NCBI RefSeq assembly: GCF_039534165.1
Contig: NZ_BAAAUX010000019.1
Span: 372,001 to 436,000 of the forward strand
Length of the DNA stretch: 64,000 nt
Source: Saccharopolyspora_D taberi
GTDB taxonomy: Bacteria > Actinomycetota > Actinomycetes > Mycobacteriales > Pseudonocardiaceae
Direction: 5' to 3'
The translations under genes and the position numbers were made by a program. This document shows, one piece after another, positions 17,646 through 26,795 of the stretch (positions are counted from its first letter, which is position 1; every line of letters starts with the position of its first letter). The notes beneath the pieces are model-generated. The model had not been told where the DNA came from. It did not search any database and saw only the letters and a program-made list of their open reading frames with translations.

Positions 17646-18893
17646 ATGTCTCTCGCCGCGCAACGTCGGGACGACGTGATGTCGGTGTCGCAGGCGGCTC
17701 GCGCGCTGGGGGTCAAGCCCGCGACCGTCTACGCCTACATCAGCCGGGGGCTGCTCGCGAGCACGCGGCTGCCCGGGGACCGGCGCAGCTGGCTCTCCCG
17801 GGCCGAGGTCGACGCGTTCGCCCACCGCCGCGGGGCCCGCCCGGCCGCCGGCGCGGGGATCGTCGAGGAGCCGGTCACGACCGGTGCCGAGCCGGACACC
17901 AGCACGGAGGTCGGCGGGATCGTCGGGAACCGGTTGCTCTACCGCGGCCGGGACGCGACCGATCTGGTCCGGTCCAGCTCGTACGGCGCCGTGGCCGAGC
18001 TGCTGTGGACGGGGGAACCAGGCCCGAGCAGGCTCCGCCCGCCAGAGCAGCCGGTCCGGGATCTGCTGCACCGCCTGCAGGACACCATGCCCGCGGCCAG
18101 CCTGCCGCTGGACCGGCTCAAGGCGGCGGCCGTCCTGCTCGGATCGTCGGACCCGTTCCGCTACGACCTCTCGCGTTCGGCGGTGATCTCCATCGCCCGC
18201 ACGCTGGCGCCGGCGTTCGTCGAGGCGCTGCCCACCCGTGCGAAGGCGGTGGACGAGCAGCGCACCGGTGACGACCTCGCTGCGCGGCTGTGGTCGAAGC
18301 TCTCCGACGCCGAGCCGTCCGCCGCGCAGCTGTCGTTGCTCTCCGGTGCGCTGATCCTGCTCGCCGAGCACGGTCCGGGTCCGTCCACCCGGGCCGCCCG
18401 GGAAGCGGCGGCCAGCGAAGCTGACCCCTACTCGGTGGTGCTGGCCGGTACCAGCGTGGCCAGCGGCCTGCTGCTGGGCGGCGGCTCGTCGCTGGCGGTG
18501 CAGGCCTGGCTGGAGGAGATCGACTCGGTCACCGAGGTGCCCCGGGTGCTGGCGGACCGGCTGGTGCGCGGCGACCGGGTCTCCGGTTTCGGCCAGCCCC
18601 GCTACCCGGGTCCCGACCCGCGCGCCGCGACGATGATGGCGCTGCTGGCCGACAGCGGCGGAGACGACGACCGCCAGTGCATCGTCGGTGCGGTGGTCGA
18701 TCTCGTGCGGAGCCGGCGCAACCTCGCCCCGAACGCCGAATTCGCACTCGGCGCGATGTGCTTCGTGCACGGGATGCCCCGCGGCGCGGGCGAAGCCGTC
18801 TTCGTCATCGCCCGCTCAGCGGGCTGGATCGCGCACGCCGTCGAGGAGTACGAGGCGACCCCCGGCACAACCGCCGCGCTCGCACGCGGCTGA
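17646..18893 (+). CDS. Citrate-synthase-like protein with N-terminal MerR-type HTH, active site altered
   Basis: 415 residues. Residues about 14-60 form a MerR/excisionase-type HTH (VSQAARALGVKPATVYAYIS). The rest is a citrate-synthase fold: a GNRLLYRGRDATDLV start, LAEHGPGPSTRAAREA near 240, GLLLGGGSS near 276, GFGQPRYPGPDPRA near 313 and LAPNAEFALGAM near 362. In catalytic enzymes the second motif reads GPLHGGA and the last reads NVDF. Here the second active-site His is Leu and the catalytic Asp is Glu; only the first His is kept. It may be a CoA-ester or tricarboxylate-sensing regulator and not an enzyme. It is co-oriented with the MatC-like carrier and has an operator just upstream. Confidence 0.8.
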   Translation: MSLAAQRRDDVMSVSQAARALGVKPATVYAYISRGLLASTRLPGDRRSWLSRAEVDAFAHRRGARPAAGAGIVEEPVTTGAEPDTSTEVGGIVGNRLLYRGRDATDLVRSSSYGAVAELLWTGEPGPSRLRPPEQPVRDLLHRLQDTMPAASLPLDRLKAAAVLLGSSDPFRYDLSRSAVISIARTLAPAFVEALPTRAKAVDEQRTGDDLAARLWSKLSDAEPSAAQLSLLSGALILLAEHGPGPSTRAAREAAASEADPYSVVLAGTSVASGLLLGGGSSLAVQAWLEEIDSVTEVPRVLADRLVRGDRVSGFGQPRYPGPDPRAATMMALLADSGGDDDRQCIVGAVVDLVRSRRNLAPNAEFALGAMCFVHGMPRGAGEAVFVIARSAGWIAHAVEEYEATPGTTAALARG

Positions 18894-18984
18894 CGACGCC
18901 CTTTCTCGACTCGCTGGCGAATTCCGCACGAACAGGCGCTTTACCGCTTCTGGGCCGAACGCAAGGGTGATCGGTATCCGAGGG

Positions 18985-19464
18985 ATGTCTCAGACCGGAG
19001 AGAACGAGATGTCTGCACAGGGGAACGGCGTTGAGGGGGCGCAGTGGCGGGGCGGCGGTTCGGACGGATTGCCGCGCGAGGTGCGGCGCCAGACGTCGCG
19101 CAGGGCCGGACCGGACGCGGGGAAGGTTGTCGGCTGGCTGCACCGGCAGACCGGCGCTGAAGTCGCGCTGGTCTGCAACCACGCCGAATCGGTGGCGTCG
19201 CACATCGAAGGCTTTCCCCGGGAGACGTTGCGCCCGCTCGCTCCACTCCTGGCACGCATGTCCAGTGGGCAGCTGGCCGCAGCCGCGACCCGGGCCGAAG
19301 GACTGCACGTGCGCTGCGAAGCGCTCGGGGCAGACGAGCCGCACCCGGTGCTCGTGGTGGCCGGCCGTTCGGAGCCGAGACCGGAGGCGGTCTCGCTGAC
19401 CTCACATGTCGGCCTGGGCGCCGCCTTCCTGGCAAGTCTGCTGATGTGCCAGCCCAGCCGGTGA
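18985..19464 (+). pseudogene. PucR-family regulator, N-terminal part only
   Basis: From ATG 18985 (or 19009 after GGAGAGAACGAG) the frame reads GKVVGWLHRQTGAEVALVCN, then FPRETLRPLAPLLARMSSGQ and EGLHVRCEALGADEPHPVLV. This matches the N-terminal sensor region of actinobacterial PucR/CdaR-type regulators of about 500 residues. It ends abruptly after SHVGLGAAFLASLLM at about 19445, where MFS transporter sequence begins. The GGDEF-like and HTH_30 domains are absent. No DNA-binding function is expected. Confidence 0.7.
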
Positions 19465-19469
19465 CCAGG

Positions 19470-20256
19470 CAGGCGATCGCCACGATGACGACGGCGAGGC
19501 AGTGCCGGGCCGCGTTCGCACTCGAGTCGGTGCAGGGCGAGCTGTCGTACATGGTGGGCCCGGCGGTGGTGATCCTCTGTGCGGCAACGATGTCGCCCGG
19601 TGTGGTGGCGTGGGGTCGGCGCGGCGATCGTGGCAGGCGGAGCCGGGATCGCTCTGCTCAACCCGCCGCTGCACGCCGAGGACGAGGCGGACACCGGCGC
19701 GGCCGGACGGCCTCCGCGCCGGGAGTGGCTGGGCGCCGGCATGATCGCCGCGCCGACGATGGCATTCGGCACCACGACGCTGCTCAGCGGCGTCGACCTC
19801 GCCATCGTCGCCACGCTCGAAGAAGCAGGCCAGGTTCCCTGTGTCGCCGTCGTAGCCGTGCTCGGCGTGGCCTCCGTCGCCGGCGGCCTGATTTATGGCG
19901 CGCTACCTCGGCCGCTGCCCACGTGGCTGCTGCTCGACTTGCTCGGACTCGTGACGATTCCCGCCGGCCTTGCCCACGACTGGCCCTGGCTGTGTGCGGC
20001 CGTTGTCGGCACCGGACTTCTCGCCGCCCCAACCCTTTCCGCAGTGGCCGACGCGGTGAGCCGGCTGGCACCAGCCGGCGTGCGGGGTGAAACAACCGGT
20101 CTGCAATCCTCGGAGATGAGCGCTGGTTTCGCGCTCGGCTCCCCGATCGTCGGGGTGGCGACCGACGTTTCGGCGCCAGCGGGCGGCTTCGCGGCGGCCG
20201 GGCTGGCCGGTCTCGCCGCCGCGCTGGCTGGATGCCTGCTGTCCCGCCGCCCTTGA
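19470..20256 (+). pseudogene. MFS transporter remnant, N-terminus lost and frameshifted
   Basis: The sequence enters mid-protein (AAFALESVQGELSYMVGPAV), corresponding to the end of the first six-helix half. It reads VVAWG, then needs a one-base shift near 19613 to continue GAAIVAGGAGIALLNPPLHA. It then runs through six hydrophobic segments (AIVATLEEAGQVPCVAVVAV, DVSAPAGGFAAAGLAGLAAA) to the end. About 200 N-terminal residues are missing. It is fused to the PucR remnant by the same junction. Confidence 0.78.
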
Positions 20257-20321
20257 GACCACGGCACTACGCTTCTCGCCGTGGTGCGGACATGCTCCCC
20301 GTCTTGCGAAGTGATGGTGGG

Positions 20322-21088
20322 ATGGTGGAAGAACGGCTGACCGGAGGCAACAGCACCGAAGTCGTCCGCACCGGCCAGACCGTGCGACGCGCCCCTGCCC
20401 GGCAGAGCACCGCAGTCCACGAACGGCTGCTACACCTCGAAAGGCAGAACTTTCCGAACACGCCACGGTTTCTCGGAAACGACGACGCCGGACGGGAAAT
20501 CCTGACCTACCTGCCCGGCACCTCAGGTGCGTACCCGATGACCAACAAGTCCGCAGCGACGAAGCGCCGGAAGCGTGCACCCTGCTGCTGCGCCGCTACC
20601 ACGACGCCACGGTCGGACTGCTGTCTCGCACCGACCTGCAATGGGAACGCCCGGCGCGGCCAGGGGCCCGGCCGGAGGTCATCTGCCACTACGACCTCGC
20701 GCCCTACAACGTCATCTTCGACAGAACGCGACCGGTGGGCGTCATCGACCTCGACAACGCGGGACCCGGCGCACGCGTCGATGATCTGGCCTACTTCGCC
20801 TACCGCTTCGCGCCCCTGTCGGCACTCGAGAACTACTTCGACGGCGGCTGGTCCCACGACGTCGACCGGATGCCGCGCCTACAACGGATCTGCGAACTCT
20901 CCCCACTGGAAGAACGCACACAGATCCCGGAACTCGTACTCAGGCGACTCGACGAGATGCGGCAGTGGATCCGCGACCGCGCCGCCGAAGGCGACCCCGC
21001 TGTGCAGAACCACATCGGCATCTACGACGCCGACGCCCGCTACATCGAACGGGAACACGACAACATCCGCGCCATACTGGAGTCCTGA
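20322..21088 (+). pseudogene. Aminoglycoside-phosphotransferase-like kinase, frameshifted
   Basis: Frame 1 from ATG 20322 has LTGGNSTEVVRTGQTVRRAP and ILTYLPGTSGAYPM (nucleotide-binding lobe). From about 20550 the match moves to another frame: EACTLLLRRYHDATVGLL, then ICHYDLAPYNVIFD with the catalytic Asp and Asn, and VGVIDLDNAGPG with the metal-binding Asp. A single missing base would restore a protein of about 255 residues. The family phosphorylates small molecules; whether it was an antibiotic-resistance gene is unknown. Confidence 0.78.
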
Positions 21089-21133
21089 CCGAGCTGGCGA
21101 ACTGCTGTCTGTCCTCGTTGCGCCTGAGACGGG

Positions 21134-22120
21134 TCACGTGGACGCCGTGGTGGTCGAGCGAAATGCCCTCCGGTAGGCGGAGGGGGTGGTGTCCAAGCTG
21201 CCCCGCATGCGCTGCCGCAGGTTCGTGCCGCTTCCCAGACCGGTCCTGGCGGCGATGTCATCCACGGGCAGCTCTGTCGATTCCAGCAGGTAGCGAGCAT
21301 GTTTCAAGCGGGCGGAGGCCAGCCATTCAGCCGGGGAGAGACCTGTCTCCTGCCGGAACCGCCTGGTGAACGTCCGCACGCTCATGCGGCTGTGCGCCGC
21401 GAGGTCCTTGAGGGACAGCCGCCTGTCCAAGTGCTCCGTCATCAGCGTCCGCGCCCCGGCCGTCGATGTTCCCACATCCTCCGGGACCGGATGATCGATG
21501 TACTGCGCCTGGCCTCCATCCCTCATGGGTGCGACGACGTTGTACCGAGCCACTCGATTCGCCACAGAGCTGCCGTGGTCCTCCCGGACCAGGTGCAGGC
21601 ACAGGTCGATGGCCGCCGCACCGCCGGCCGAGGTCAGGACCCCGCGATCGGTGACGTACAGCGGGTTGGTGTCAAGGTCGACCGCCGGGAAGAGCCGTCT
21701 GAACTGCTCCGCGTAGCGCCAGTGTGTCGCGGCCCTGCATCCCTCCAGCAAGCCGGCAGCGGCGAGAACGAACGCCCCGGTGCACAGGGACACCATCCGA
21801 GCGCGACGCCGGGCCGCGCGTAACGCCTCCGCAATACGGGAGTCCACCGCACCGTCCTCGAGCACGTCCGGGCAGCGGGTGCCCGCAACGATCACGGTGT
21901 CAGCGTGCTTCAGCAGGGTTAGGTCGCCTTGGGGCGTGACGCCGTACCCGTTCACTGTCGGCACCTCGGAGCCATCCGGCGTGACGGTCCGCACCTCGTA
22001 GGCCGCGCTCCCCGTGCGGGTTTCGACCGAGGCCAGCATCTGGGCCGGAATGCTGAGGTCGAAGGCCACCACCGGTGCGAGGGCGAGAACCGCCACTTGG
22101 TGAGGAGTTGCAACGGCCAT
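21134..22120 (-). CDS. GlxA-type AraC-family regulator (DJ-1/PfpI domain plus HTH)
   Basis: 328 residues from ATG 22120; an in-frame ATG at 22138 is possible. The N-terminal DJ-1/PfpI-like domain (VAVLALAPVVAFDLSIPAQM, VSLCTGAFVLAAAGLLEG) holds a Cys at the nucleophile-elbow position. It is followed by a C-terminal AraC HTH pair (LSLKDLAAHSRMSVRTFTRR, then DDIAARTGLGSGTNLRQRMR). It is divergent from the esterase gene at 22229, with about 110 bases between, so it probably controls that gene. Confidence 0.9.
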   Translation of the reverse strand: MAVATPHQVAVLALAPVVAFDLSIPAQMLASVETRTGSAAYEVRTVTPDGSEVPTVNGYGVTPQGDLTLLKHADTVIVAGTRCPDVLEDGAVDSRIAEALRAARRRARMVSLCTGAFVLAAAGLLEGCRAATHWRYAEQFRRLFPAVDLDTNPLYVTDRGVLTSAGGAAAIDLCLHLVREDHGSSVANRVARYNVVAPMRDGGQAQYIDHPVPEDVGTSTAGARTLMTEHLDRRLSLKDLAAHSRMSVRTFTRRFRQETGLSPAEWLASARLKHARYLLESTELPVDDIAARTGLGSGTNLRQRMRGSLDTTPSAYRRAFRSTTTAST

Positions 22121-22228
22121 GGCCCAATAGTTGCACATGATGGCCCTCAGGCCACTTTTGCGGTGTTCATGAGCGGAAGAGACTGATGTCAGTTCCGCAC
22201 TCCACACCCGAAAGGCGCGGTCCCCTTC

Positions 22229-23170
22229 ATGTCCACCATCTCCGTCCCAGCTGTCGATGCCGAGATCCAGTCGCTGCTCGAAACCACCGACGCGGGCGTC
22301 TTCCCCTTCTACGGCCTGGATGCCGTTCTGTCCTCCTCCGAGCTGTACGCACGGCTGCGTGAACGCCCCGACACGACCTTCGACGGGCGCGCGGAGGTCA
22401 ACGACGTGTTCATCCCCGGCCCCGGAGGCCAACTGCGCCTGCGCGTCTACCGCCCTGCCACCGACCACGACCTGCCGGTCATCCTCTACTTGCACGGCGG
22501 CGCCTTCACCTACGGCTCCCCCGAGGCCGAGGAGGACCACGCCCTGCGGTACGCCCTGGACGCCGACGCCGTCGTGGTCTCCGTCGACTACCGCCTCGCA
22601 CCAGAACACCCCTACCCGGCCGCGGCCGACGACGCCTACACCGCCCTGACATGGGTGGCCGAACACGCAGACCGCATCGGCGGCGACCCGCAGCGCATCG
22701 CCGTCGCAGGAGTAAGCGCCGGCGGGAACATCGCAGCCTCCACGGTCCTGCGCGCCCGCGACCGGGGAGGGCCGAAGGTGGTCTTCCAGCTGCTGCTCTA
22801 CCCGGCCTTGGACAGCAGCATGACCAGTTCCTCGGTACGTGAGTTCACCGATACCCCCGTCCTCAACCGAGGCGCGGTCGAGGTCGCCTGGCGCTACTAC
22901 GCCGCAGGCCGCGCACCCTACGCATCCCCGGCACATGCCACCGACCTCAGCGGCCTGCCTCCCGCCTTCGTCGTCGCGGCGGAGGCCGACCCGCTGCGCG
23001 ACGAAGACCGGCGCTACGCCGAACGTCTCAGCGAGGCCGGTGTCACCACCGAACTCATCCAGGTCCCCGGCGCCGTGCACGGGTTCGACCTGCTGTTCCC
23101 CAAGGCCCGCGTCAGCCGGCGCAACCTGGAGGACCAGGTACGCGCCCTACGCGAAGCCCTTCACCCGTGA
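22229..23170 (+). CDS. HSL-type (GDXG) alpha/beta-hydrolase, esterase/lipase
   Basis: 313 residues. The oxyanion motif is LYLHGGAFTYGSPEA, the nucleophile Ser lies in VAGVSAGGNIA (Val where most members have Asp), the acid Asp is in AEADPLRDEDRRY and the His is in GAVHGFDLLF. VDYRLAPEHPYPAAADD is the typical GDXG signature. It is a cytoplasmic esterase of unknown substrate. A strong terminator follows it. Confidence 0.92.
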   Translation: MSTISVPAVDAEIQSLLETTDAGVFPFYGLDAVLSSSELYARLRERPDTTFDGRAEVNDVFIPGPGGQLRLRVYRPATDHDLPVILYLHGGAFTYGSPEAEEDHALRYALDADAVVVSVDYRLAPEHPYPAAADDAYTALTWVAEHADRIGGDPQRIAVAGVSAGGNIAASTVLRARDRGGPKVVFQLLLYPALDSSMTSSSVREFTDTPVLNRGAVEVAWRYYAAGRAPYASPAHATDLSGLPPAFVVAAEADPLRDEDRRYAERLSEAGVTTELIQVPGAVHGFDLLFPKARVSRRNLEDQVRALREALHP

Positions 23171-23195
23171 ACCCTTTCTGACCGCTCACGTCCTC

Positions 23196-23230
23196 ACGAC
23201 GCCACCGGGCGTACGGCCCGGTGGCGTCGT
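23196..23230 (+). terminator. Strong stem-loop terminator after the esterase
   Basis: A perfect 15-bp stem, ACGACGCCACCGGGC (23196-23210) with GCCCGGTGGCGTCGT (23216-23230), closes a 5-base loop 26 bases after the esterase stop. There is no T run. Confidence 0.85.
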
Positions 23231-23665
23231 GCCCGACACTGTTTGCAGCCACGGGTTCGCACGGGCTTGCCTCGAACCACGATCCGGACGTAGTGCCTCG
23301 GTTCAAACCAACGCGGCGGTCCACGACAGAACATCCATGTGGTCCAACACTGCTGCTCAGCCGCCAGGTGCAACCACCACCCGATACGAGAAACACCGAC
23401 GGCAGCGGCGCTGCCGACACCGCGTCCCACCACCCGCTACGTGAACGGGTCGGGTTGCGGCGCTCCGTCGCCGCGGTGTCGACTTCATCCCGCACACGCT
23501 GCGGCATGCACGGGTCCTCGGGGTAGGTTCCACCCCGTCATCCTCGACATCCGCTTCCGGGCACGTCGAGGTGGACACGCCCTTGCTGCAGCGCAGCCGC
23601 CCGGCTCCCAGCGCGCCGCCCGGCTGTGCGATGCGCACCGGCATGGGTTGCCGTCGCCCCTATCA
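23231..23665. other. Gene-free spacer
   Basis: No gene could be supported on either strand. Open frames here have poor amino-acid composition and no domain signature. It ends at the Zur-like box. Confidence 0.5.
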
Positions 23666-23666
23666 T

Positions 23667-23681
23667 TGGAAATGATTTTCG
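23667..23681. promoter_or_regulatory. Zur (zinc uptake regulator)-like box
   Basis: TGGAAATGATTTTCG differs from the actinobacterial Zur box TGAAAATGATTTTCA at two positions and keeps its near-palindromic core. It lies 33 bases upstream of the methyltransferase start, where a repressor would block transcription. The AT-rich block is conspicuous in this GC-rich DNA. Confidence 0.65.
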
Positions 23682-23713
23682 TTTCATCCAGATATCCGGG
23701 AAGCGGGGCAGCC

Positions 23714-24535
23714 ATGGGAATTGCCGACGATGCGCGCGACCTCGGTGCGGTGTTCAGCGCGGCGCAGACGGAGTTCGAGGACGCTTCGGCCTGGGTGTGG
23801 GATCCGATGGGGCAGGCTCTGGTGATCCTCGCCTCGCCCGAGCCCGGTGAACGGGTGCTCGATGCCTGCTGCGGAGCAGGCGCATCGGCCGTGCCCGCCG
23901 GACATGCGGTGGCACCGGGCGGAAAGGTGGACGCCATCGACCTCGCCGACGGGTTGCTGGACCTGGGCCGCAGGCGAGCACACCGCCACGGCGTGACCAC
24001 TGTGGACTTCGTCCGGGCCGACGTCACCACCTGGGAGCCAGATCAGCTCTACGACCTCGTGCTGTGCGGCTACGGGGTGTTCTTCCTGCCGGACATGGAC
24101 GTCTCGGTGAAGCGGCTGATCGGGCTCCTGCGCGGCGGTGGCCGGTTCGGCGTCAGCGCGTGGTGGCGGCCCGCGGTCGAGGAGTTCGGCAAGGCACTGA
24201 TGGACACCGTCGCCACCTTCCGCACCGAACCGGCCGGTCCGCCGAGCCGAGCCCAGGCGCCGAGCCTGCGCATCGCGACACCCGAGACGATGCGTTCCTG
24301 GCTGGAATCCCTGGAACTGCGCGACATCACCGTCCGCCCCTTGAAGCAGACTGTGCCCCTGACCGCGGACCGGGCGTGGAACTTCGTACTCGGCAGCGGT
24401 TTTCGCGGCGCGCTGACCGCCCTCGCGCCGGACGCGATCCCCGCGGTGCGCAAGGCGTTCTTGTCCCTGCTCGAACAGCGCAACATCGCTCACCTGGACA
24501 TCAGCACCCTGATCGCCTGCGGCACGCGCTCCTAG
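23714..24535 (+). CDS. Class I SAM-dependent methyltransferase
   Basis: 273 residues from ATG 23714. It has a UbiE/Methyltransf_11-like fold: VLDACCGAGASAVPAGHAV is motif I (SAM-binding), DAIDLADGLLDLGRR is motif II, and VLCGYGVFFLPDMDV is the post-II region. The GG of motif I is CC-GA here, a mild departure. The acceptor is unknown. It has a Zur-like box in front and the tail of a thioesterase-like gene converging on its stop, which suggests a former zinc-linked secondary-metabolite setting. Confidence 0.85.
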   Translation: MGIADDARDLGAVFSAAQTEFEDASAWVWDPMGQALVILASPEPGERVLDACCGAGASAVPAGHAVAPGGKVDAIDLADGLLDLGRRRAHRHGVTTVDFVRADVTTWEPDQLYDLVLCGYGVFFLPDMDVSVKRLIGLLRGGGRFGVSAWWRPAVEEFGKALMDTVATFRTEPAGPPSRAQAPSLRIATPETMRSWLESLELRDITVRPLKQTVPLTADRAWNFVLGSGFRGALTALAPDAIPAVRKAFLSLLEQRNIAHLDISTLIACGTRS

Positions 24536-24640
24536 AACTCGTCGCGGAGAAAGCGCTCGGCGAGCAATCGCGGCAGTTGGACATCCGGGGGCTGGAGGTA
24601 GAAGTGCCCGCCGCGGAGGACGACCGGTGGGTGCCCGACC
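24532..24640 (-). pseudogene. C-terminal tail of a type II thioesterase-like gene
   Basis: The last codons before a stop at 24532 read VVLRGGHFYLQPPDVQLPRL, followed by LAERFL. GGHFYL with the His is the typical end of type II thioesterases of NRPS/PKS clusters. Nothing upstream on this strand continues the family, so it is a fragment converging on the methyltransferase with overlapping stop codons. Confidence 0.5.
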
Positions 24641-24755
24641 ACTGCCCTGCGGTGTGCAGTTTGATCTTGCATTTTCCGTGCGCTGGTGCGGCACGTCCAG
24701 TCTGATGACGTCCGTGCGCGATCTCCGGGGGCCTGCATCCCCCTGTACAGCAGGT

Positions 24756-25328
24756 TCAGGAGGCGATGAGGGCTTGCACGGCAGCGATCATCGCGGCGCG
24801 GTGAGGGCGCAGCCGCTCGAAGGACCATGGGGCTTCGGGAGCCAGGGACTGCAGGGCGGGTGAGGCGCTGGCCCAGGCGGTGGTGAGCCCGAGCAGGAGG
24901 GCGAGGATGTCCGTGGGGGCGATGCCCTTGTTGACCTTTCCGCTCTGCTGGGCGGTGAGGATGGCATCGATCTTGGGGCGGTAGGCGTCCACCTCGGCCG
25001 CTGAGGGGTCGGGGCGTTCCAGCCGGGCCCAGCCGGTCAGGCGGAGTACCTGGGGGTGCGCCAGCAGGTAGTCGAACAGGTCGCCGGCGTAGCGGGGGAG
25101 GTCGTCCGCGTCGAAGGGGACTGCCTCGGCGAGGTCGGCCAGACTCTTGGCGACGACGAGGTCGAAGAGCTGCTCCTTGTTGCCGAAGTGGACGTAGATC
25201 AGTCGCTTGTTGACCTGTGCGGTTTCGCCGATCCGGTCCACGCGTGCGCCGGCGAGCCCATGCTGGGCGAACTCGTCGTAGGCGGCTTCGAGCAGTCGTC
25301 TCTTGGTGGCGGTGGCATCCGGCGGCAT
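24756..25328 (-). CDS. TetR-family transcriptional regulator
   Basis: 190 residues from ATG 25328. The N-terminal HTH reads TKRRLLEAAYDEFAQHGLAG, then VNKRLIYVHFGNKEQLFDLV. The C-terminal ligand domain has a TetR_C-type FDYLLAHPQVLRLTGWARLE. It is divergent from an alcohol/aldehyde dehydrogenase pair, with palindromic sites between them, so it likely represses that pair and responds to an aldehyde or electrophile. Confidence 0.88.
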   Translation of the reverse strand: MPPDATATKRRLLEAAYDEFAQHGLAGARVDRIGETAQVNKRLIYVHFGNKEQLFDLVVAKSLADLAEAVPFDADDLPRYAGDLFDYLLAHPQVLRLTGWARLERPDPSAAEVDAYRPKIDAILTAQQSGKVNKGIAPTDILALLLGLTTAWASASPALQSLAPEAPWSFERLRPHRAAMIAAVQALIAS

Positions 25329-25772
25329 GCGAGAAGTGTAATGGTCAGCAGGCGTAACTATACAGGTAGTGATGAAATCGAAGGTTGTCCGGCAGCTGAC
25401 GGGTGCGCGCCGTCCGGTCCCGGCCCCTGGCCCGCAGGCTTCGCACCCTTGCAGGTCCGGCCAAGATGCGGGCCGCACGGGGGCTCCTACGCTGATATCT
25501 ACCGCTCAAGCCCCACCATCCCCCGGTGGCGCACCTGTCGATCCGCCCTCTGTCCGTGTGACGCGGTGGCCGTGGGGGTGCCTCAACGGCCCAAGCAGGT
25601 GCCCCACCCCTAGATTCGCAGTTCACGCACGGGTAACTACCTAGATATTGACGGCCCAACAGGGGTGGACTACGGTGTAGTTATCTAGATAGTTACCTAT
25701 GGGGTGAGTTCCCTCCGTCCTTCCCGCGCGTGCATCCCGCTTGCGGGCCGCATCGAAGCAAGGAGCAGAATC
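25329..25772. promoter_or_regulatory. Divergent promoter region with two CTAGATA-centred sites
   Basis: No gene is present. Near the dehydrogenase side are AACTACCTAGATATTGAC (25635-25652) and GTAGTTATCTAGATAGTTAC (25677-25696). The second contains the perfect 10-bp palindrome TATCTAGATA with near-symmetrical flanks, the first a one-mismatch variant. Their spacing of about 43 bases (four helical turns) fits two operator dimers on one DNA face. The cognate protein is probably the divergent TetR regulator or another regulator of this pair. Confidence 0.6.
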
Positions 25773-26795
25773 ATGAAGGCAGTTGTGATGACCGGCGCCA
25801 ACCAGCTGTGGGAGGTCCGGGACGTCCCGACCCCGACGGCCGAGCCGGGGCAGGTTCTGGTGAAGGTGTACGCCTCGGGCATGTGTTACACCGACGTATG
25901 GGCCACGCAGGGTTACGGCGGGGACATCTACCCTCAGACGCCGGGCCATGAGGTGGTCGGTGAGGTCGTCGAGGTGGGTGCCGGAGTGCACACGCGGCAG
26001 GTCGGCGACAGGGTCGGGACGACCTGGGTGCAGTCCGCCTGTGGCCGCTGTGCCTACTGCCGTGAGAACCGGCCTCTGACCGGCCAGACCGCGATGAACT
26101 GTGCCGGAGCCCGCACGACGGGGTTCTCCGCGCAGGGCGGGCATGCGGAGTACATCGCCATCTCGGCCGAGGGGACGGTGCTGCTGCCCGACGGCCTGGC
26201 CTACGAGGATGCCGCGCCCATGATGTGCGCCGGGTACACCACCTGGAGCGGTCTGCGGGATGCGGCGCCGCAGCCGCACGAAAAGATTGCCGTTGTGGGC
26301 ATCGGCGGGCTGGGGCACGTGGCTCTGCAGCTGTCCAAGGCGTCCGGCTTCGAGACCATCGCGATCACCCACTCGCCGGACAAGCACGACCTGGCCGTCC
26401 AGCTGGGCGCCGACCACGTCGTCGCCAACGGCAAGGAGCTCAACGAACTCGGCGGCGCTGACGTCCTCCTGGTCACCACCAACGCCTTCGGCGCTGCAGA
26501 GGAAGCGCTGACGGGCCTGCGGGTGGATGGCCGCGTCGTCCTCAGCGGTCTGGACTTCACCAGGCCCTTCTCCATCTCCTCCGAGGGTGTGCCGTTCCAC
26601 ATGATGCGCCAGCAGGTCATCGGCTCCACCCACGGCGGCCAGCACTACCTCAGCGAGGTCCTCGACCTCGCGGCCAAGGGCAAGGTCAAGCCGATCACCG
26701 AGACCTTCCCTCTCGCGCGTGCCACCGACGCCTTCGACCGTCTCACCTCCGGGAAGATGCGCTTCCGCGGCGTTCTCACGCCGCAGAACAGCTGA
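25773..26795 (+). CDS. Zinc-dependent alcohol dehydrogenase (MDR family)
   Basis: 340 residues from ATG 25773, behind AAGGAGCAG. The catalytic zinc ligands are Cys in ASGMCYTDVWATQG, GHE in TPGHEVVGEVVEVGAG and a later Cys. The structural zinc loop is CGRCAYCRENRPLTGQTAMNC, and the NAD-binding fold is VVGIGGLGHVALQLSKASG. It oxidises an alcohol or reduces an aldehyde with NAD(P). It is followed 109 bases later by an aldehyde dehydrogenase, which suggests sequential alcohol-to-acid oxidation. Confidence 0.93.
   Translation: MKAVVMTGANQLWEVRDVPTPTAEPGQVLVKVYASGMCYTDVWATQGYGGDIYPQTPGHEVVGEVVEVGAGVHTRQVGDRVGTTWVQSACGRCAYCRENRPLTGQTAMNCAGARTTGFSAQGGHAEYIAISAEGTVLLPDGLAYEDAAPMMCAGYTTWSGLRDAAPQPHEKIAVVGIGGLGHVALQLSKASGFETIAITHSPDKHDLAVQLGADHVVANGKELNELGGADVLLVTTNAFGAAEEALTGLRVDGRVVLSGLDFTRPFSISSEGVPFHMMRQQVIGSTHGGQHYLSEVLDLAAKGKVKPITETFPLARATDAFDRLTSGKMRFRGVLTPQNS

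Noticed and set aside
22121..23080. N-terminal extension of the GlxA-type regulator over the esterase gene
   Set aside because: It would overlap the divergent esterase gene completely and has no domain; the DJ-1 domain begins at the ATG near 22120.
23194..23433. A 79-codon minus-strand frame with a CKQCRARRH stretch, considered as a Zur-linked ribosomal protein paralogue
   Set aside because: The rest does not match L28, L31, L33 or S14, and the frame overlaps the esterase terminator.
23714..24640. An active NRPS/PKS biosynthetic cluster
   Set aside because: Only a lone methyltransferase and a thioesterase tail are present; no carrier, condensation or ketosynthase domains.
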